DNA of 64,000 bases, taken from NCBI GenBank assembly GCA_023389035.1, contig JAEWFC010000015.1, positions 366,881-430,880 of the forward strand, in the 5' to 3' direction. This document shows positions 1 to 8,862 of the stretch, piece by piece (the stretch's first letter is position 1; each line of letters begins with the position of its first letter). The notes beneath the pieces are model-generated. The model was given only the letters and a program-made list of their open reading frames with translations, was not told where the DNA came from and did no database searches. Made by a program: the position numbers and the translations under genes. The DNA is from Acidobacteriota bacterium. Its GTDB lineage: Bacteria > Acidobacteriota > Blastocatellia > Pyrinomonadales > Pyrinomonadaceae.

Positions 1-346
1 GGTCAGCAAAGAGTCTGTTGAATTCTATTCCAACGATTCGCTCATTAGACAGAAGGACAAGGAATACAAAGCTGAGGATTCGCGTGCCTTGACCGACGAG
101 GACGGAAGGTTCACGATCAGGATCCTGAAGGGGCAGAAGGGTCGACTCTTAGGATCTATGACCACGTACCTCGAAGAATATGAGAACTGCCCTAGACTGG
201 ATAAACTGATTCTCTCCAAGATCAAAGATCCAAACGGGATCACCGTAACCGATATTAAAACGCCTTTTATTGAGATCGACGCAAATGCGGACCAGTCCGG
301 GATCGAACTGAGGCTACCTTTCCCGGCCTGCGAGAAATCAAAATAG
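1..346 (+). CDS. C-terminal part of a carboxypeptidase-regulatory-like domain protein (partial)
   Basis: The reading frame starting at base 2 is open from the window edge to the TAG at 344-346, so this is the 3' end of a gene that begins outside. The segment TDEDGRFTIRILKG is the usual beta-strand signature of carboxypeptidase regulatory-like (CarboxypepD_reg) domains, which are beta-sandwich modules in exported or envelope proteins. The rest is not recognisable. An internal ATG at 89 exists, but the frame continues upstream of it. Function cannot be assigned from this fragment. Confidence 0.55.
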   Translation, partial: VSKESVEFYSNDSLIRQKDKEYKAEDSRALTDEDGRFTIRILKGQKGRLLGSMTTYLEEYENCPRLDKLILSKIKDPNGITVTDIKTPFIEIDANADQSGIELRLPFPACEKSK

Positions 347-461
347 ACCAAAACTCGTTGAGCATGACAAGGCAGAATTGAGATTCTTCCCCTAAGAGAA
401 TATTCTTTGCATCAAACTAAGCGAATAACACTCCCCAAAGCACGTTTTCCGGAAGTAAAAG

Positions 462-1781
462 ATGAAGAACACATTGAACATATTCCTAACTTTATTATTC
501 TGCTCGGTTGCAGCTATGGGGCAGCAAAAGGCTCCGGACGAATCTGCCATGGACCGCTTTTTGCGTTACATCAAGATCGATACCCAGTCGGCAGAGGAAG
601 CGGGAAATTATCCAAGCACGGAAAAACAGCTTGTCCTGGCGAAATTGCTAGAAAGTGAACTCAAGGCACTCGGGGTTCAGAATGTTCGGATGAGCAAAGA
701 GGGCATCGTTTATGCAATTGTGCCCGGCAATCTGCCTGACAATTCAAAGGTGCCGACCATCGGCTTCCTCGCGCACATGGACACGTCACCCGCCGTCTCG
801 GGTGCGAACGTGAACGCGATCATTCACAAGAATTATCAGGGGGGCGACATCGTGCTGCCGAATGACAAGACGCAGGTGATCACGGTGGAAAAGAATCCTG
901 CGCTCAAAGGGCTGATCGGCGACGACATCATTACCGCAGACGGCACGACGCTGCTCGGATCTGACGATAAATCGGGGATCGCCGAGATCATGACGATGAT
1001 CGACATTCTCAAGCAAAACCCGTCGATCAGGCACGGAAATATCGCCATAGCTTTTACGCCCGACGAAGAGGTCGGCGGCCCGATGGATGAATTTGATATC
1101 GCGGGCTGGGGAGCGAAATATGCTTACACCGTCGACGGCGGCGAGCTGGGCGAGATCTCGGACGAGACCTGGACCGCCAAGACCGCTACGATCACGTTCC
1201 GCGGAATGTCGACCCATCCCGGTTACGCGAAAGATATTCTCGTGAATTCTTCATTTGCCGCAGCGGATCTCCTGTCACGTTTCAATGATCCGAAAGTCCC
1301 GAGACCCGAAAACACCGAAGGACGCGTCGGATTCGTACATCCGTATAATTCGACGCTTGATATCGAGACCTCGGTCGTTCGCGTTCTGCTCAGGAATTTC
1401 GACATGTCGGGCGTCAATGAGCAGGAAGCGATGATCCGCTCATTGCTAGAGGAAACGAAAAAGAAGTTCCCGAACGTGGGGGCCGAGATGGAAGTAAGGC
1501 TCGGCTATCTGAACATGAAGGAGGAGCTTAAGAAACATCCGCAGCTGGTTGAATATGCACAGGAAGCCGCCAACCGCGCAGGCGTTTTGCCAAAGATGAA
1601 GCCTATCCGCGGCGGCACAGATGGTTCGCGATTGACCGCACGCGGCTTGCCGACGCCGAATATTTTCACCGGCGGCCATAATTTCCACGGAAAGCTTGAG
1701 TGGAACTCGAAGAAAGGACTCGAGAAATCGACCGAGATGCTGGTCAATCTTGTTCAGATCTGGGCGGAGCGATCGAAATAG
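462..1781 (+). CDS. pepT: Peptidase T (tripeptide aminopeptidase), with signal peptide
   Basis: M20B family dizinc aminopeptidase that removes the N-terminal residue of tripeptides. Family motifs are in order: AHMDTSP with the metal His near residue 105, GSDDKSG with bridging Asp near 168, the catalytic DEEVG near 201-205, TVDGGELGE with a metal Asp near 224, and GGHNFHGKLEW near the C-terminus. The 439-residue product is longer than cytosolic PepT (about 410). The excess is an N-terminal hydrophobic stretch (residues 1-20) that looks like a Sec signal peptide ending near AAMGQQ. The start at 462 is chosen because it supplies that signal. Identity as PepT is firm; periplasmic location is inferred. 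Confidence 0.93.
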   Translation: MKNTLNIFLTLLFCSVAAMGQQKAPDESAMDRFLRYIKIDTQSAEEAGNYPSTEKQLVLAKLLESELKALGVQNVRMSKEGIVYAIVPGNLPDNSKVPTIGFLAHMDTSPAVSGANVNAIIHKNYQGGDIVLPNDKTQVITVEKNPALKGLIGDDIITADGTTLLGSDDKSGIAEIMTMIDILKQNPSIRHGNIAIAFTPDEEVGGPMDEFDIAGWGAKYAYTVDGGELGEISDETWTAKTATITFRGMSTHPGYAKDILVNSSFAAADLLSRFNDPKVPRPENTEGRVGFVHPYNSTLDIETSVVRVLLRNFDMSGVNEQEAMIRSLLEETKKKFPNVGAEMEVRLGYLNMKEELKKHPQLVEYAQEAANRAGVLPKMKPIRGGTDGSRLTARGLPTPNIFTGGHNFHGKLEWNSKKGLEKSTEMLVNLVQIWAERSK

Positions 1782-1831
1782 CCGCGCAACTTTCTGCAAA
1801 AACGTTCATCGAACACGTTCTGGATATTCAT

Positions 1832-2410
1832 ATGAAACGAACAATAGTAACACTCGTTTGGTTGGTACTTGGGCTTTCGATATCTGCAGCGGCCCAACCG
1901 TCATCCGGGGCCGTCAAAGCCGCAATGGCCAAGTTTCCCGGCGTCTCAGCGGCCCATATGATGATGCTTCTTGAGGCAAAGAAGGTCACGCCGCTGCCTT
2001 TGCCGACGTGGATCCCCGAGGGCTTCAGCGTTGAGGACGTTAAGCTTCGCCTGGGATCGGAGGTCGAGATCCAGGATAAAGTTTTGACAGTTGTTTATTC
2101 CAAGAAGCTTGCCGACGGCGGGATCCAGCGGTTCGCACTAGAGGCAGGTTTCGACGGACTCGGTGATCTGATGTACGAACCTACGAAGATCATCCGGTCG
2201 GGCGTCGGCGAGATCATTTTGATCTATGAGCCAAAGGACGAAGAAGGAATGGTCCAGAACGAATACGTAATGACCGAGTGGTTCCGTGTCGGGAAAACCG
2301 ACTTTCATTACATCGGGATGTACGGCTTCGATGAAGAAGGCGATAAGTCCGCACGGATGATCTCGATGGACGACACGGTCAAAATACTCACGTCGCTGAA
2401 ACGTCTGTAA
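1832..2410 (+). CDS. Secreted hypothetical protein
   Basis: A 192-residue protein beginning MKRTIVTLVWLVLGLS, a clear signal peptide with likely cleavage after SAAA. The frame is open further upstream to 1700, inside pepT, but the ATG at 1832 is the one that yields the signal peptide. The mature part contains LPTWIPEGFSVEDV, reminiscent of the LPxxxPEGF element in DUF4367-type exported domains, followed by alternating beta strands. Function unknown. It lies 50 bp after pepT and may be cotranscribed with it. It converges with msrA on the other strand, with 6 bp between stops. Confidence 0.7.
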   Translation: MKRTIVTLVWLVLGLSISAAAQPSSGAVKAAMAKFPGVSAAHMMMLLEAKKVTPLPLPTWIPEGFSVEDVKLRLGSEVEIQDKVLTVVYSKKLADGGIQRFALEAGFDGLGDLMYEPTKIIRSGVGEIILIYEPKDEEGMVQNEYVMTEWFRVGKTDFHYIGMYGFDEEGDKSARMISMDDTVKILTSLKRL

Positions 2411-2416
2411 TTGCGC

Positions 2417-3061
2417 CTAGCGACGCGTACCCAGACGGTATTTGTCCACCCACAGCGATGGGAACTTTTCCTTGAGTGCCGCGAGCTTTGGCAGATCATG
2501 AGCTACGACGTATTCATTTCGCGGTTCACGTTTTACGAGGTCCTGGTGCTCTGCCTCAGCCTCGTAGAACGAGGTGAACTTTTCGAGCTTGGTAGCGACC
2601 GGTTTATCAAACACGCGTGATAGATCTATCGATCGGATGAAAGCCTCGGCCGAATTTTTCTGGCGATCATCCAAATAGAAAACGACCGATCTATACTGCC
2701 GTCCGACGTCGGGCCCTTGCCGATCAACTTCTGTTGGGTCGTGTACCACCGCAAAGAAAATGTAAAGCAGCTGTTCGTACGTCACCTTTGATTCATCGAA
2801 CACTATCCGGACGGCCTCCGCGTGATCGGTCTTACCCGTACTCACTAACGAATACTTTGCAGTCTGTTTTGTGCCGCCGGTGTAACCCGTCCTTACGTCC
2901 TTCACGCCTTTGACGTGCTCGTAAACAGCCTCGACACCCCAAAAGCAGCCTCCCGCAAAAACTGCGGTCTTTTCTGCAGCATAGGTGAACTGGATCATGG
3001 CGAGAGCGAATACTATTGCAGCTGCGCCTCGAGTTAACGCCGGCTTACCCAACTTATTCAT
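2417..3061 (-). CDS. msrA: Peptide-methionine (S)-S-oxide reductase MsrA, exported form
   Basis: Reduces the S-epimer of methionine sulfoxide in proteins. The active-site motif GGCFWGVEA, the GYTGG segment, and the conserved HAEAVRI and HDPTEVDRQG blocks are all present. The N-terminus has a hydrophobic segment ending in FTYAAE, so this copy is probably exported. No cysteine follows near the C-terminus. The ATG at 3061 overlaps the stop of the upstream membrane-protein gene by 8 bp (ATGAATAA), which implies translational coupling. An alternative GTG lies at 3073, and an AAGGAGG Shine-Dalgarno precedes both. A second, cytoplasmic-type MsrA is encoded at 25216. Confidence 0.93.
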   Translation of the reverse strand: MNKLGKPALTRGAAAIVFALAMIQFTYAAEKTAVFAGGCFWGVEAVYEHVKGVKDVRTGYTGGTKQTAKYSLVSTGKTDHAEAVRIVFDESKVTYEQLLYIFFAVVHDPTEVDRQGPDVGRQYRSVVFYLDDRQKNSAEAFIRSIDLSRVFDKPVATKLEKFTSFYEAEAEHQDLVKREPRNEYVVAHDLPKLAALKEKFPSLWVDKYRLGTRR

Positions 3062-4367
3062 TTTCGGCCGCACCCTCCTTGTTCGTTACCAGCACCTTAT
3101 CCACCCTCCGTCCATCCATATCGATCACCTCAAATTCGTAGCTTTCCCATGTGAACTTGTCGCCCTCGATCGGCAGTCGTTCTAATCGGGCAAGCACGAA
3201 ACCCGCAAGCGTTTGATAGCTGCCTACCTCGTCGTCCGGAAGGTTTGTGATCCGGAGTATCTCCTTGAAATCGACCACGGAGAGCTTGCCGTCCATCAGC
3301 ATCGAACCATCATCGCGCACAACGAAGCTTTGATGAACAATGCCGCCAGACGGGAGATCGCCTACGATCTCTTCGAGAAGGTCGTTTATGGTGATAAGGC
3401 CTTCAACAGACCCGAATTCGTCGATCACGACTGCCATAAGCGTGTGCGAACTTTGAAACGTTTCCAGCAGTTCGAGCCCGGATCTCGTACTCGGAACAAA
3501 TATCGGCTGCTTTAGCGCCTGCTCTATGTTGAGTTCTCCGCCGCTCAAGACCTGTGACAGCAGATCGCGTGCTTTGACGACTCCAAGAATGTTATCCAGA
3601 TCGCCGCGAGCTACCGGCAGACGTGAAAAGGGTGTCTCGATCAATTTCGCCCGGTTGATCTCGATGCCGTCATCGAGGTCGAGCCAGTTCACGTCCATGC
3701 GAGATGTCATCAACGCGGTTACCCGCTGATCGTCGAGCTTGATCACGCCCTCGATCATCTCCTGCTCGGTCTGGTCCAAAACACCGAGTTCAGTTCCGTG
3801 AGCAATGTGCGCCCGGATCTCTTCTTCCGTGATAGCGGATTCGGTCGAAGGCCTGATCCTGAGCAACTTTAGGAGCAGGGTCGTAGAGTTCCCTAGCAGC
3901 CAAACGAGCGGGGCGGCGGCCCTGGAAATAAAACTCATCGGACGAGAGAACATCGTCGCCACCGTCTCCGGGCGATTCAATGCGATGTTCTTCGGGACCA
4001 GTTCCCCGACGACGAGCGAGAAGTACGTGATCAGTATTATAACGACCAGGAAGCCGAGCGTTGCCGAATACGGTGCGAGAAAAGGCACGCCAGCAACCAG
4101 TTCGGCGATCTCATCCGACAGCAAGGCTCCACCGAACGCACCTGACAGGATGCCGACGAGTGTAATCCCGACCTGGACCGTGGAAAGAAAGCGCTCCGGA
4201 GATTCTTGGAGTTCGATCGCTGTTTTTGCTCCTTTACTGCCGGCCGCTGCGGCACCTGACAGCCTGACGCGGCGCGATGATACAACGGCGATCTCGGTCA
4301 TGGAAAAAAGTCCGTTTATCAAAATAAGCACCGCGATCAGCAGTATCTCGAAAATAACCTGGCTCAT
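3054..4367 (-). CDS. Hemolysin-family / CNNM-CorC type membrane protein
   Basis: A 437-residue protein with the architecture of the UPF0053/HlyC-CorC (CNNM) family: an N-terminal DUF21 membrane domain with about four hydrophobic segments (residues 1-190, starting with ILLIAVLILINGLFSMTEIA), two CBS motifs in the middle (about 205-335, including VVIDEFGSVEGLITINDLLE), and a C-terminal CorC_HlyC domain (about 345-430). Members are linked to Mg2+/Co2+ transport or tolerance; the hemolysin name is historical. It is followed with an 8-bp overlap by exported msrA, so the two form an operon. Substrate is not determinable here. Confidence 0.88.
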   Translation of the reverse strand: MSQVIFEILLIAVLILINGLFSMTEIAVVSSRRVRLSGAAAAGSKGAKTAIELQESPERFLSTVQVGITLVGILSGAFGGALLSDEIAELVAGVPFLAPYSATLGFLVVIILITYFSLVVGELVPKNIALNRPETVATMFSRPMSFISRAAAPLVWLLGNSTTLLLKLLRIRPSTESAITEEEIRAHIAHGTELGVLDQTEQEMIEGVIKLDDQRVTALMTSRMDVNWLDLDDGIEINRAKLIETPFSRLPVARGDLDNILGVVKARDLLSQVLSGGELNIEQALKQPIFVPSTRSGLELLETFQSSHTLMAVVIDEFGSVEGLITINDLLEEIVGDLPSGGIVHQSFVVRDDGSMLMDGKLSVVDFKEILRITNLPDDEVGSYQTLAGFVLARLERLPIEGDKFTWESYEFEVIDMDGRRVDKVLVTNKEGAAENE

Positions 4368-4448
4368 AACTGAATTGTCGCATATATGCTCGGTGATTAA
4401 TCCTGGAGGATGATTTTACTCGCCGGGTTCTTGTCGTAATATGTACCT

Positions 4449-4874
4449 ATGCCAGAGCGATCAGTCGTAACCTCTTCCAGGGCACCGGAACCTGTCGGGC
4501 TATATCCGCATGCGCGGCAGGTCGGAGACCTTCTGTTTTTGTCAGGCGTTGGTCCGCGAGAACGGGGCAGCAAGCAGATCCCGGGAGTGGAGTTGAACGA
4601 AGCGGGCGAGATCATCTCTTACGACATTGACGCACAATGCCGATCGGTCTTCCAAAACGTACGGTATATCCTCGAAGAAGCTGGCTCCTCGTGGATGAAC
4701 ATCGTCGATGTGACGGTGTTTTTGACCAACATGAGGGCCGACTTTCCGACGTATAATCGCCTGTACGCAGAATATTTTGCTGACAATCAACCGTGCCGGA
4801 CCACGGTCGAGATCAGTTCGCTCCCTACGCCCATTGCGATCGAGCTAAAGGTAATAGCGACGATCGGACAGTAA
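4449..4874 (+). CDS. RidA-family protein, candidate 2-aminomuconate deaminase
   Basis: A 141-residue YjgF/YER057c/UK114 (RidA) protein. The family pattern is visible in GDLLFLSGVGPR, the central AQCRSVFQNVRYILEEAG, and the C-terminal IELKVIA strand. Classic RidA hydrolyses enamine/imine intermediates. A branch of the family is the 2-aminomuconate deaminase of the kynurenine and nitrobenzoate pathways, which shares the YPHAR start seen here. The presence of haaO, an ACMS decarboxylase, kynU and kmo within 13 kb supports that assignment, but sequence alone does not separate it from general RidA. A TAATAT -10-like box ends 6 bp before the ATG, so the mRNA may be leaderless. Confidence 0.75.
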   Translation: MPERSVVTSSRAPEPVGLYPHARQVGDLLFLSGVGPRERGSKQIPGVELNEAGEIISYDIDAQCRSVFQNVRYILEEAGSSWMNIVDVTVFLTNMRADFPTYNRLYAEYFADNQPCRTTVEISSLPTPIAIELKVIATIGQ

Positions 4875-4891
4875 CTCAGGAGAACCAAACA

Positions 4892-5968
4892 ATGACAGCA
4901 CCAGCAGCAGAAGGAATTGCAACACGCGGCTTTGCCGTGACGGGAGCAGATGCGGCATTCGGACCGTTCGAGTTTCAACGCCGGGACGTCGGCCCGAAGG
5001 ATATTCTCATCGAAATACTATACGCGGGCATCTGCCATTCGGACATTCATCAGGTGCGCGGCGAATGGGAGCCAATGGTCCCGTCGATCTACCCTATGGT
5101 GCCGGGCCACGAAATAGTCGGGCGCGTCGTGAAGGTAGGATCCGAGGTGAACAAGTTCAAAGAGGGAGAATTCGCCGGCATCGGGTGCTTTGTCGATTCG
5201 TGCCGTGAATGCGGTGCCTGCCGCGGCGGGATCGAGCAGTATTGTATCAAGGGGGCTGCACAAACATACAACAGCACCGAGATGGACCGTTCGACGCCTA
5301 CGTACGGCGGCTATTCGAAACATTATGTTGTCGACGAGGACTATGCACTGAAAGTGACCGCACCTGAGACGTCGCTTGCCGGTGTTGCTCCGCTGCTCTG
5401 TGCCGGGATCACGACATATTCACCGCTCAGGAAATGGAACGTCGGCAAGGGGACAAAGGCCGCGATCGCGGGGCTGGGCGGTTTAGGCCACATGGGTGTA
5501 AAGCTCGCCGCCGCCATGGGTGCCGACGTTACGGTTATAAGCACCTCGCCCTCAAAAGAAACTGACGCGCGAAAGCTGGGAGCACACAACTTCCTGAACA
5601 TTCGCGATGAAGAGGCTGTGAAGGCTGCGGCAGGAAGCTTTGACTTCATTCTCTATACGATCTCTGCGAACCACGATTACAATACGTATCTTTCCCTGCT
5701 TGGCCTAAACGGAGTGATGGTCGTCGTAGGAGTTCCGACCGAGCCTGTACCGCTTAATGCGTTCTCATTGCTCATGGGTAACAAGGTTCTTGCCGGATCG
5801 CTGATCGGCGGAATTCCGGAGACTCAAGAGATGCTGGATTTCTGTGCGGAACACAACATCACATCTGACATCGAATTGATCGATCCGCAGCGGATCGACG
5901 AAGCCTATGATCGGACGGTGAAGGCCGATGTTCGGTACAGGTTCGTCATCGACATGGCGAACGCCTAG
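4892..5968 (+). CDS. Zinc-dependent NAD(P) alcohol dehydrogenase (cinnamyl/YahK type)
   Basis: Medium-chain dehydrogenase of 358 residues. It has the catalytic zinc motif GICHSDIHQ followed by PGHEIVGRV, the four-cysteine structural zinc loop CRECGACRGGIEQYC, and the nucleotide-binding GLGGLGHMGVK. The C-terminal half resembles the CAD/YahK/AdhA group acting on aldehydes and primary alcohols. The start at 4892 is chosen because AGGAGA precedes it and because an extension upstream would overlap the RidA gene in a low-quality frame. It lies 17 bp after ridA, so cotranscription is likely. A role in kynurenine-derived aldehyde metabolism is possible but unproven. Confidence 0.9.
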   Translation: MTAPAAEGIATRGFAVTGADAAFGPFEFQRRDVGPKDILIEILYAGICHSDIHQVRGEWEPMVPSIYPMVPGHEIVGRVVKVGSEVNKFKEGEFAGIGCFVDSCRECGACRGGIEQYCIKGAAQTYNSTEMDRSTPTYGGYSKHYVVDEDYALKVTAPETSLAGVAPLLCAGITTYSPLRKWNVGKGTKAAIAGLGGLGHMGVKLAAAMGADVTVISTSPSKETDARKLGAHNFLNIRDEEAVKAAAGSFDFILYTISANHDYNTYLSLLGLNGVMVVVGVPTEPVPLNAFSLLMGNKVLAGSLIGGIPETQEMLDFCAEHNITSDIELIDPQRIDEAYDRTVKADVRYRFVIDMANA

Positions 5969-5978
5969 AACCTTCCTT

Positions 5979-6509
5979 ATGCGATACGTAGCGTTGCTCC
6001 GCGGCATTAACGTTGGCGGGAACACAATGATCAAAATGGGAGAGCTTCGAACCTTGTTCGAAGCTCTCGGTTTTGAAGATGTAGCCACGTACATAAACAG
6101 CGGCAACATCGCCTTTAATGCGGGAAAGAAAGACAGCGAAGCCATCATCGTTACCAGTATCGAAGCCGGGATCGAGAAAACGCTCGGCAAAAAGATACAG
6201 GTAATGCTCCGGACGATCTCCGCGATTCACGACATTCTTAAGGCCAATCCATTCGACGGCCAATTCTCATCGCACAAGGAAATGCACGTCCTCTTTATGA
6301 AGGACGAAATGCCCGCCGATCTACAGTCACAGCTTTTGGATCAGCAGACCGAGAACGAACGCTTTGCAATAATCGGTCGCGAAATCTACTGCCATCTCAA
6401 ACTCGGCGTCGCCGACAGCGTTCTTGGCAAAGGCTTCATCGAAAAGAAGTTGAAAACGCCGATCACGGCGCGGAACTGGCGAACTGTACAGAAACTTGCA
6501 GAGCTCTGA
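5979..6509 (+). CDS. DUF1697 family protein
   Basis: A 176-residue protein starting MRYVALLRGINVGG, the hallmark of DUF1697. The conserved YINSGNIAF and the C-terminal TARNWRTVQKL are also present. This family is widespread and soluble, without an established biochemical role. The frame is open upstream, but the ATG at 5979 gives the canonical N-terminus. It follows the alcohol dehydrogenase by 10 bp and converges with a methyltransferase gene on the other strand. Confidence 0.9.
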   Translation: MRYVALLRGINVGGNTMIKMGELRTLFEALGFEDVATYINSGNIAFNAGKKDSEAIIVTSIEAGIEKTLGKKIQVMLRTISAIHDILKANPFDGQFSSHKEMHVLFMKDEMPADLQSQLLDQQTENERFAIIGREIYCHLKLGVADSVLGKGFIEKKLKTPITARNWRTVQKLAEL

Positions 6510-6519
6510 AAGGATCTGC

Positions 6520-7581
6520 TTACGGACGAGCTTCCAGTACCAGGTTGAACGGCGTCTCGGTCGCTCTTCGAAACTGGGAAAAACCACCTTCGACGACCAC
6601 TTCGCGCAATCGCGACTCCCCGGCTTGCGCACCAAGCCCAAGTCCGACCTCCTGCGACCGGGAAGCCGGTGTGCAGATGATCGTAGACGCCGAGTAATAC
6701 ACACGGCCGACGGGGTTGTGGTTATCCTCGGCTTTGTCGTTAGCAAATGGTTCGACGATCATCCATGTACCGTTCTCTTTAAGCGAGCTCTTCACGTGCT
6801 GCGCCGCTCCGACCGGATCGCCCATATCGTGCAGGCAATCGAAAAAGGTCACGAGATCATAGTCCTTACCAGGAAAATCCTTTGCTGCTGCGACTTCGAA
6901 ACGCACGCGGTCGTCAACGCCCGCCGCTTTAGCCTTTTCGCGAGCCTTGGATATCGATTTTTCATGATAGTCGAATCCGACGAATTCCGATTTTGGGAAT
7001 GCCTGCGCCATCAGGATAGTCGAAGCACCGAGTCCGCACCCGACGTCGGCCACCTTCGCTCCGGCTTTTAGTTTATCCTCTACACCCTGCAATGCGGGTA
7101 TCCAACCGGTGACCAGGTTTGCAATGTATCCCGGACGAAAGAAGAGTTCGGTCCCACAGAACAGATCGTCATCATGCTCGTGCCAACCGAGGCCGTCACC
7201 TGTCCTGAATCGCTCAATCATTTTCGGGACAGCCTTGAGGGCGGATGTAGCAAGAATGAAGGCTCCGGGCAAATACGCTGGGTTATCTTCATTCGTCATA
7301 ACAAACGACTGCTCGTCGCTCATGTAGTAGGCGTTTTGCTCGGCGTCGTAATTTATGTAACCGCTAGCTGCATTTGCGTTAAGCCATTCACGAATATACC
7401 GTTCGTTGGTTCCGGTCTTCTCGGCGAGTTCGTAACTAGTGATCTTCTCATTCGGGGTCGCCATTGCTTTATAAAGCCCCAGTTTCTCACCGATCACTAT
7501 CGAGCCTGCATGCATTGTCGCTCCGAGATCGCCGACGAATCTCCCCAAGAGATCGTTTAATTTTTCTTCGTTAATGCTCAT
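6520..7581 (-). CDS. SAM-dependent methyltransferase with N-terminal winged-helix domain
   Basis: A 353-residue protein. Residues 1-110 look like a winged-helix dimerisation domain of O-methyltransferases (ITSYELAEKTGTNERYIREWL). A class I methyltransferase fold follows, with motif I VADVGCGLGASTIL and the acidic FVGFDYHEKS. Substrate unknown. The ATG at 7581 is chosen over one 18 bp upstream because AAAGGAGA lies just before it. The gene is divergent from haaO, sharing a 169-bp regulatory gap, which may link its regulation to kynurenine catabolism. Confidence 0.85.
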   Translation of the reverse strand: MSINEEKLNDLLGRFVGDLGATMHAGSIVIGEKLGLYKAMATPNEKITSYELAEKTGTNERYIREWLNANAASGYINYDAEQNAYYMSDEQSFVMTNEDNPAYLPGAFILATSALKAVPKMIERFRTGDGLGWHEHDDDLFCGTELFFRPGYIANLVTGWIPALQGVEDKLKAGAKVADVGCGLGASTILMAQAFPKSEFVGFDYHEKSISKAREKAKAAGVDDRVRFEVAAAKDFPGKDYDLVTFFDCLHDMGDPVGAAQHVKSSLKENGTWMIVEPFANDKAEDNHNPVGRVYYSASTIICTPASRSQEVGLGLGAQAGESRLREVVVEGGFSQFRRATETPFNLVLEARP

Positions 7582-7710
7582 GGTTGGTTCTCCTTTCAAA
7601 ACACTTTCAGGGGCGAGGACTGTTCTTGAGATATGACGCTTTTACGCACCAAATGCGGACATTATCGAGCCGGGCTCGAATGCTTTATCCCTCAAATGGA
7701 ATTATGGCGG

Positions 7711-7716
7711 TATAAT
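7711..7716 (+). promoter_or_regulatory. -10 box upstream of haaO
   Basis: A perfect TATAAT lies 34 bp before the haaO start, in the gap between divergent genes. No convincing -35 hexamer is seen at the usual distance, so the promoter may be activator-dependent. This is a motif match only. Confidence 0.4.
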
Positions 7717-7750
7717 ATAGCGCAACCTTCGGCTACGAACGGAAGAAATT

Positions 7751-8266
7751 ATGAGCATCCGCCGCCCCTTCAACTTTAAGCAATGGATCGACGAACATCG
7801 GCATTTGCTGAAGCCGCCGGTAGGAAATCACTGCGTCTATGCTGACGATGATTTCATCGTGATGGTGGTCGGCGGGCCGAATTCGCGAAAGGACTATCAT
7901 TGGGACGAGGGCGAAGAGCTTTTTTACCAGCTTGAGGGCGACATCAAGGTGCAGATACAAGAGGACGGTAAGGCGGTCGAGGTGCCGATTCGAGAAGGCG
8001 AAATGTTCCTCTTGCCGCCGCGTGTCCCGCACAATCCGATCCGCGGGGCGAACACCGTCGGCCTCGTCATCGAACGAAAACGGCGTACAGGAGAACTGGA
8101 CGGCCTGATGTGGTTCTGCGAGAACTGCAACGAAAAGCTCTACGAAGAATATTTCGAGCTCGACGACATCACCACTCAATTTCAAGGCGTATTCGAAAAG
8201 TTCTATGGGTCGAAGATTTTGCGTACTTGTAAGACCTGCTCAACGGTTATGGCGCCTCCGAGATGA
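7751..8266 (+). CDS. haaO: 3-hydroxyanthranilate 3,4-dioxygenase
   Basis: Cleaves 3-hydroxyanthranilate to 2-amino-3-carboxymuconate semialdehyde in the kynurenine pathway. This 171-residue cupin has the Fe(II) ligands His50, Glu56 (in HWDEGEE) and His94 (RVPHNPIR), with substrate-binding Arg46 and Arg98. It also has the second, rubredoxin-like site of bacterial enzymes: Cys123/Cys126 (CENC) and Cys160/Cys163 (CKTC). Every family-defining residue is present, so the enzyme should be active. The product would be handled by the decarboxylase at 11091. The stop overlaps the next small membrane-protein gene by 4 bp. Confidence 0.96.
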   Translation: MSIRRPFNFKQWIDEHRHLLKPPVGNHCVYADDDFIVMVVGGPNSRKDYHWDEGEELFYQLEGDIKVQIQEDGKAVEVPIREGEMFLLPPRVPHNPIRGANTVGLVIERKRRTGELDGLMWFCENCNEKLYEEYFELDDITTQFQGVFEKFYGSKILRTCKTCSTVMAPPR

Positions 8267-8748
8267 GACGGTCAACGCTGGGCAAGACAATACTGTTAGT
8301 TCTGATCGGATTTGTGGTGATTGTCCTAATTTATCCGAGACAGGTCATTCTCGTTCCGGAAATGGATATTTTAGTAACTGATGAAGCTGGTGGAATCGTA
8401 TCGAACGGCGAAGTCAGTCGCAGTTGGAACCATTATCTCGGTGGAGGATGGAAATCAACAGTTGTAAGGACTACTGAGAAAGGGGCAGTAAAATTCGTCG
8501 CTGTAAAGAAAAGAGTGCCGTTGTTCATTCAACTCTCTAAATTAGTCCTCTCGCCGTTTGGTCACTATTACCCTGGATTTGCCGGAAGCGTTATAGCACG
8601 GGACGCGAGCAATCACTTAATTTGGAAACGAGTGGATTTCAAAAGTTCCGACTGCTGTCCTGGTAACATTGTTATCTCGCTAAATGCTGTAAAGGGAGAA
8701 GCAGACGATCGGAATTTTACCTTCGGCGAGGTCGTTCCAAACGAATAG
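8263..8748 (+). CDS. Hypothetical protein with N-terminal membrane anchor
   Basis: A 161-residue protein with one hydrophobic helix at residues 9-25 (ILLVLIGFVVIVLIYP). A beta-rich extracytoplasmic part follows, containing DILVTDEAGGIVSNGEV and later TTEKGAVKFVAVK. This pattern (strand, small loop, strand, then a second TxxxGxVxF) resembles carboxypeptidase-regulatory-like sandwich domains. It starts 4 bp inside haaO (ATGA), so translation is probably coupled, but nothing suggests a catabolic role. The protein at 44119 shares the same layout and may be a distant paralogue. Confidence 0.65.
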   Translation: MRRSTLGKTILLVLIGFVVIVLIYPRQVILVPEMDILVTDEAGGIVSNGEVSRSWNHYLGGGWKSTVVRTTEKGAVKFVAVKKRVPLFIQLSKLVLSPFGHYYPGFAGSVIARDASNHLIWKRVDFKSSDCCPGNIVISLNAVKGEADDRNFTFGEVVPNE

Positions 8749-8787
8749 GTTTGGAGGGAGACGATACACACAAATAATTGAACTCAC

Positions 8788-8862
8788 ATGTCAGACCTGC
8801 TAGTCGAACTTGCAAATCTAACCGAATCTCTAGAGGAGAAAGAGAAAAATGAAGACGATTGA
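8788..8862 (+). CDS. Very short ORF, 24 codons, possible leader peptide
   Basis: ATG to TGA encoding a 24-residue acidic, helical peptide (starts MSDLLVELANLTESL). It overlaps the start of the next small ORF by 14 bp, so the ribosome reading it passes over the GGAGAAAGAG Shine-Dalgarno region of that ORF. It could be a coupling leader or a chance ORF. No homologue is recognised. Confidence 0.25.
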   Translation: MSDLLVELANLTESLEEKEKNEDD

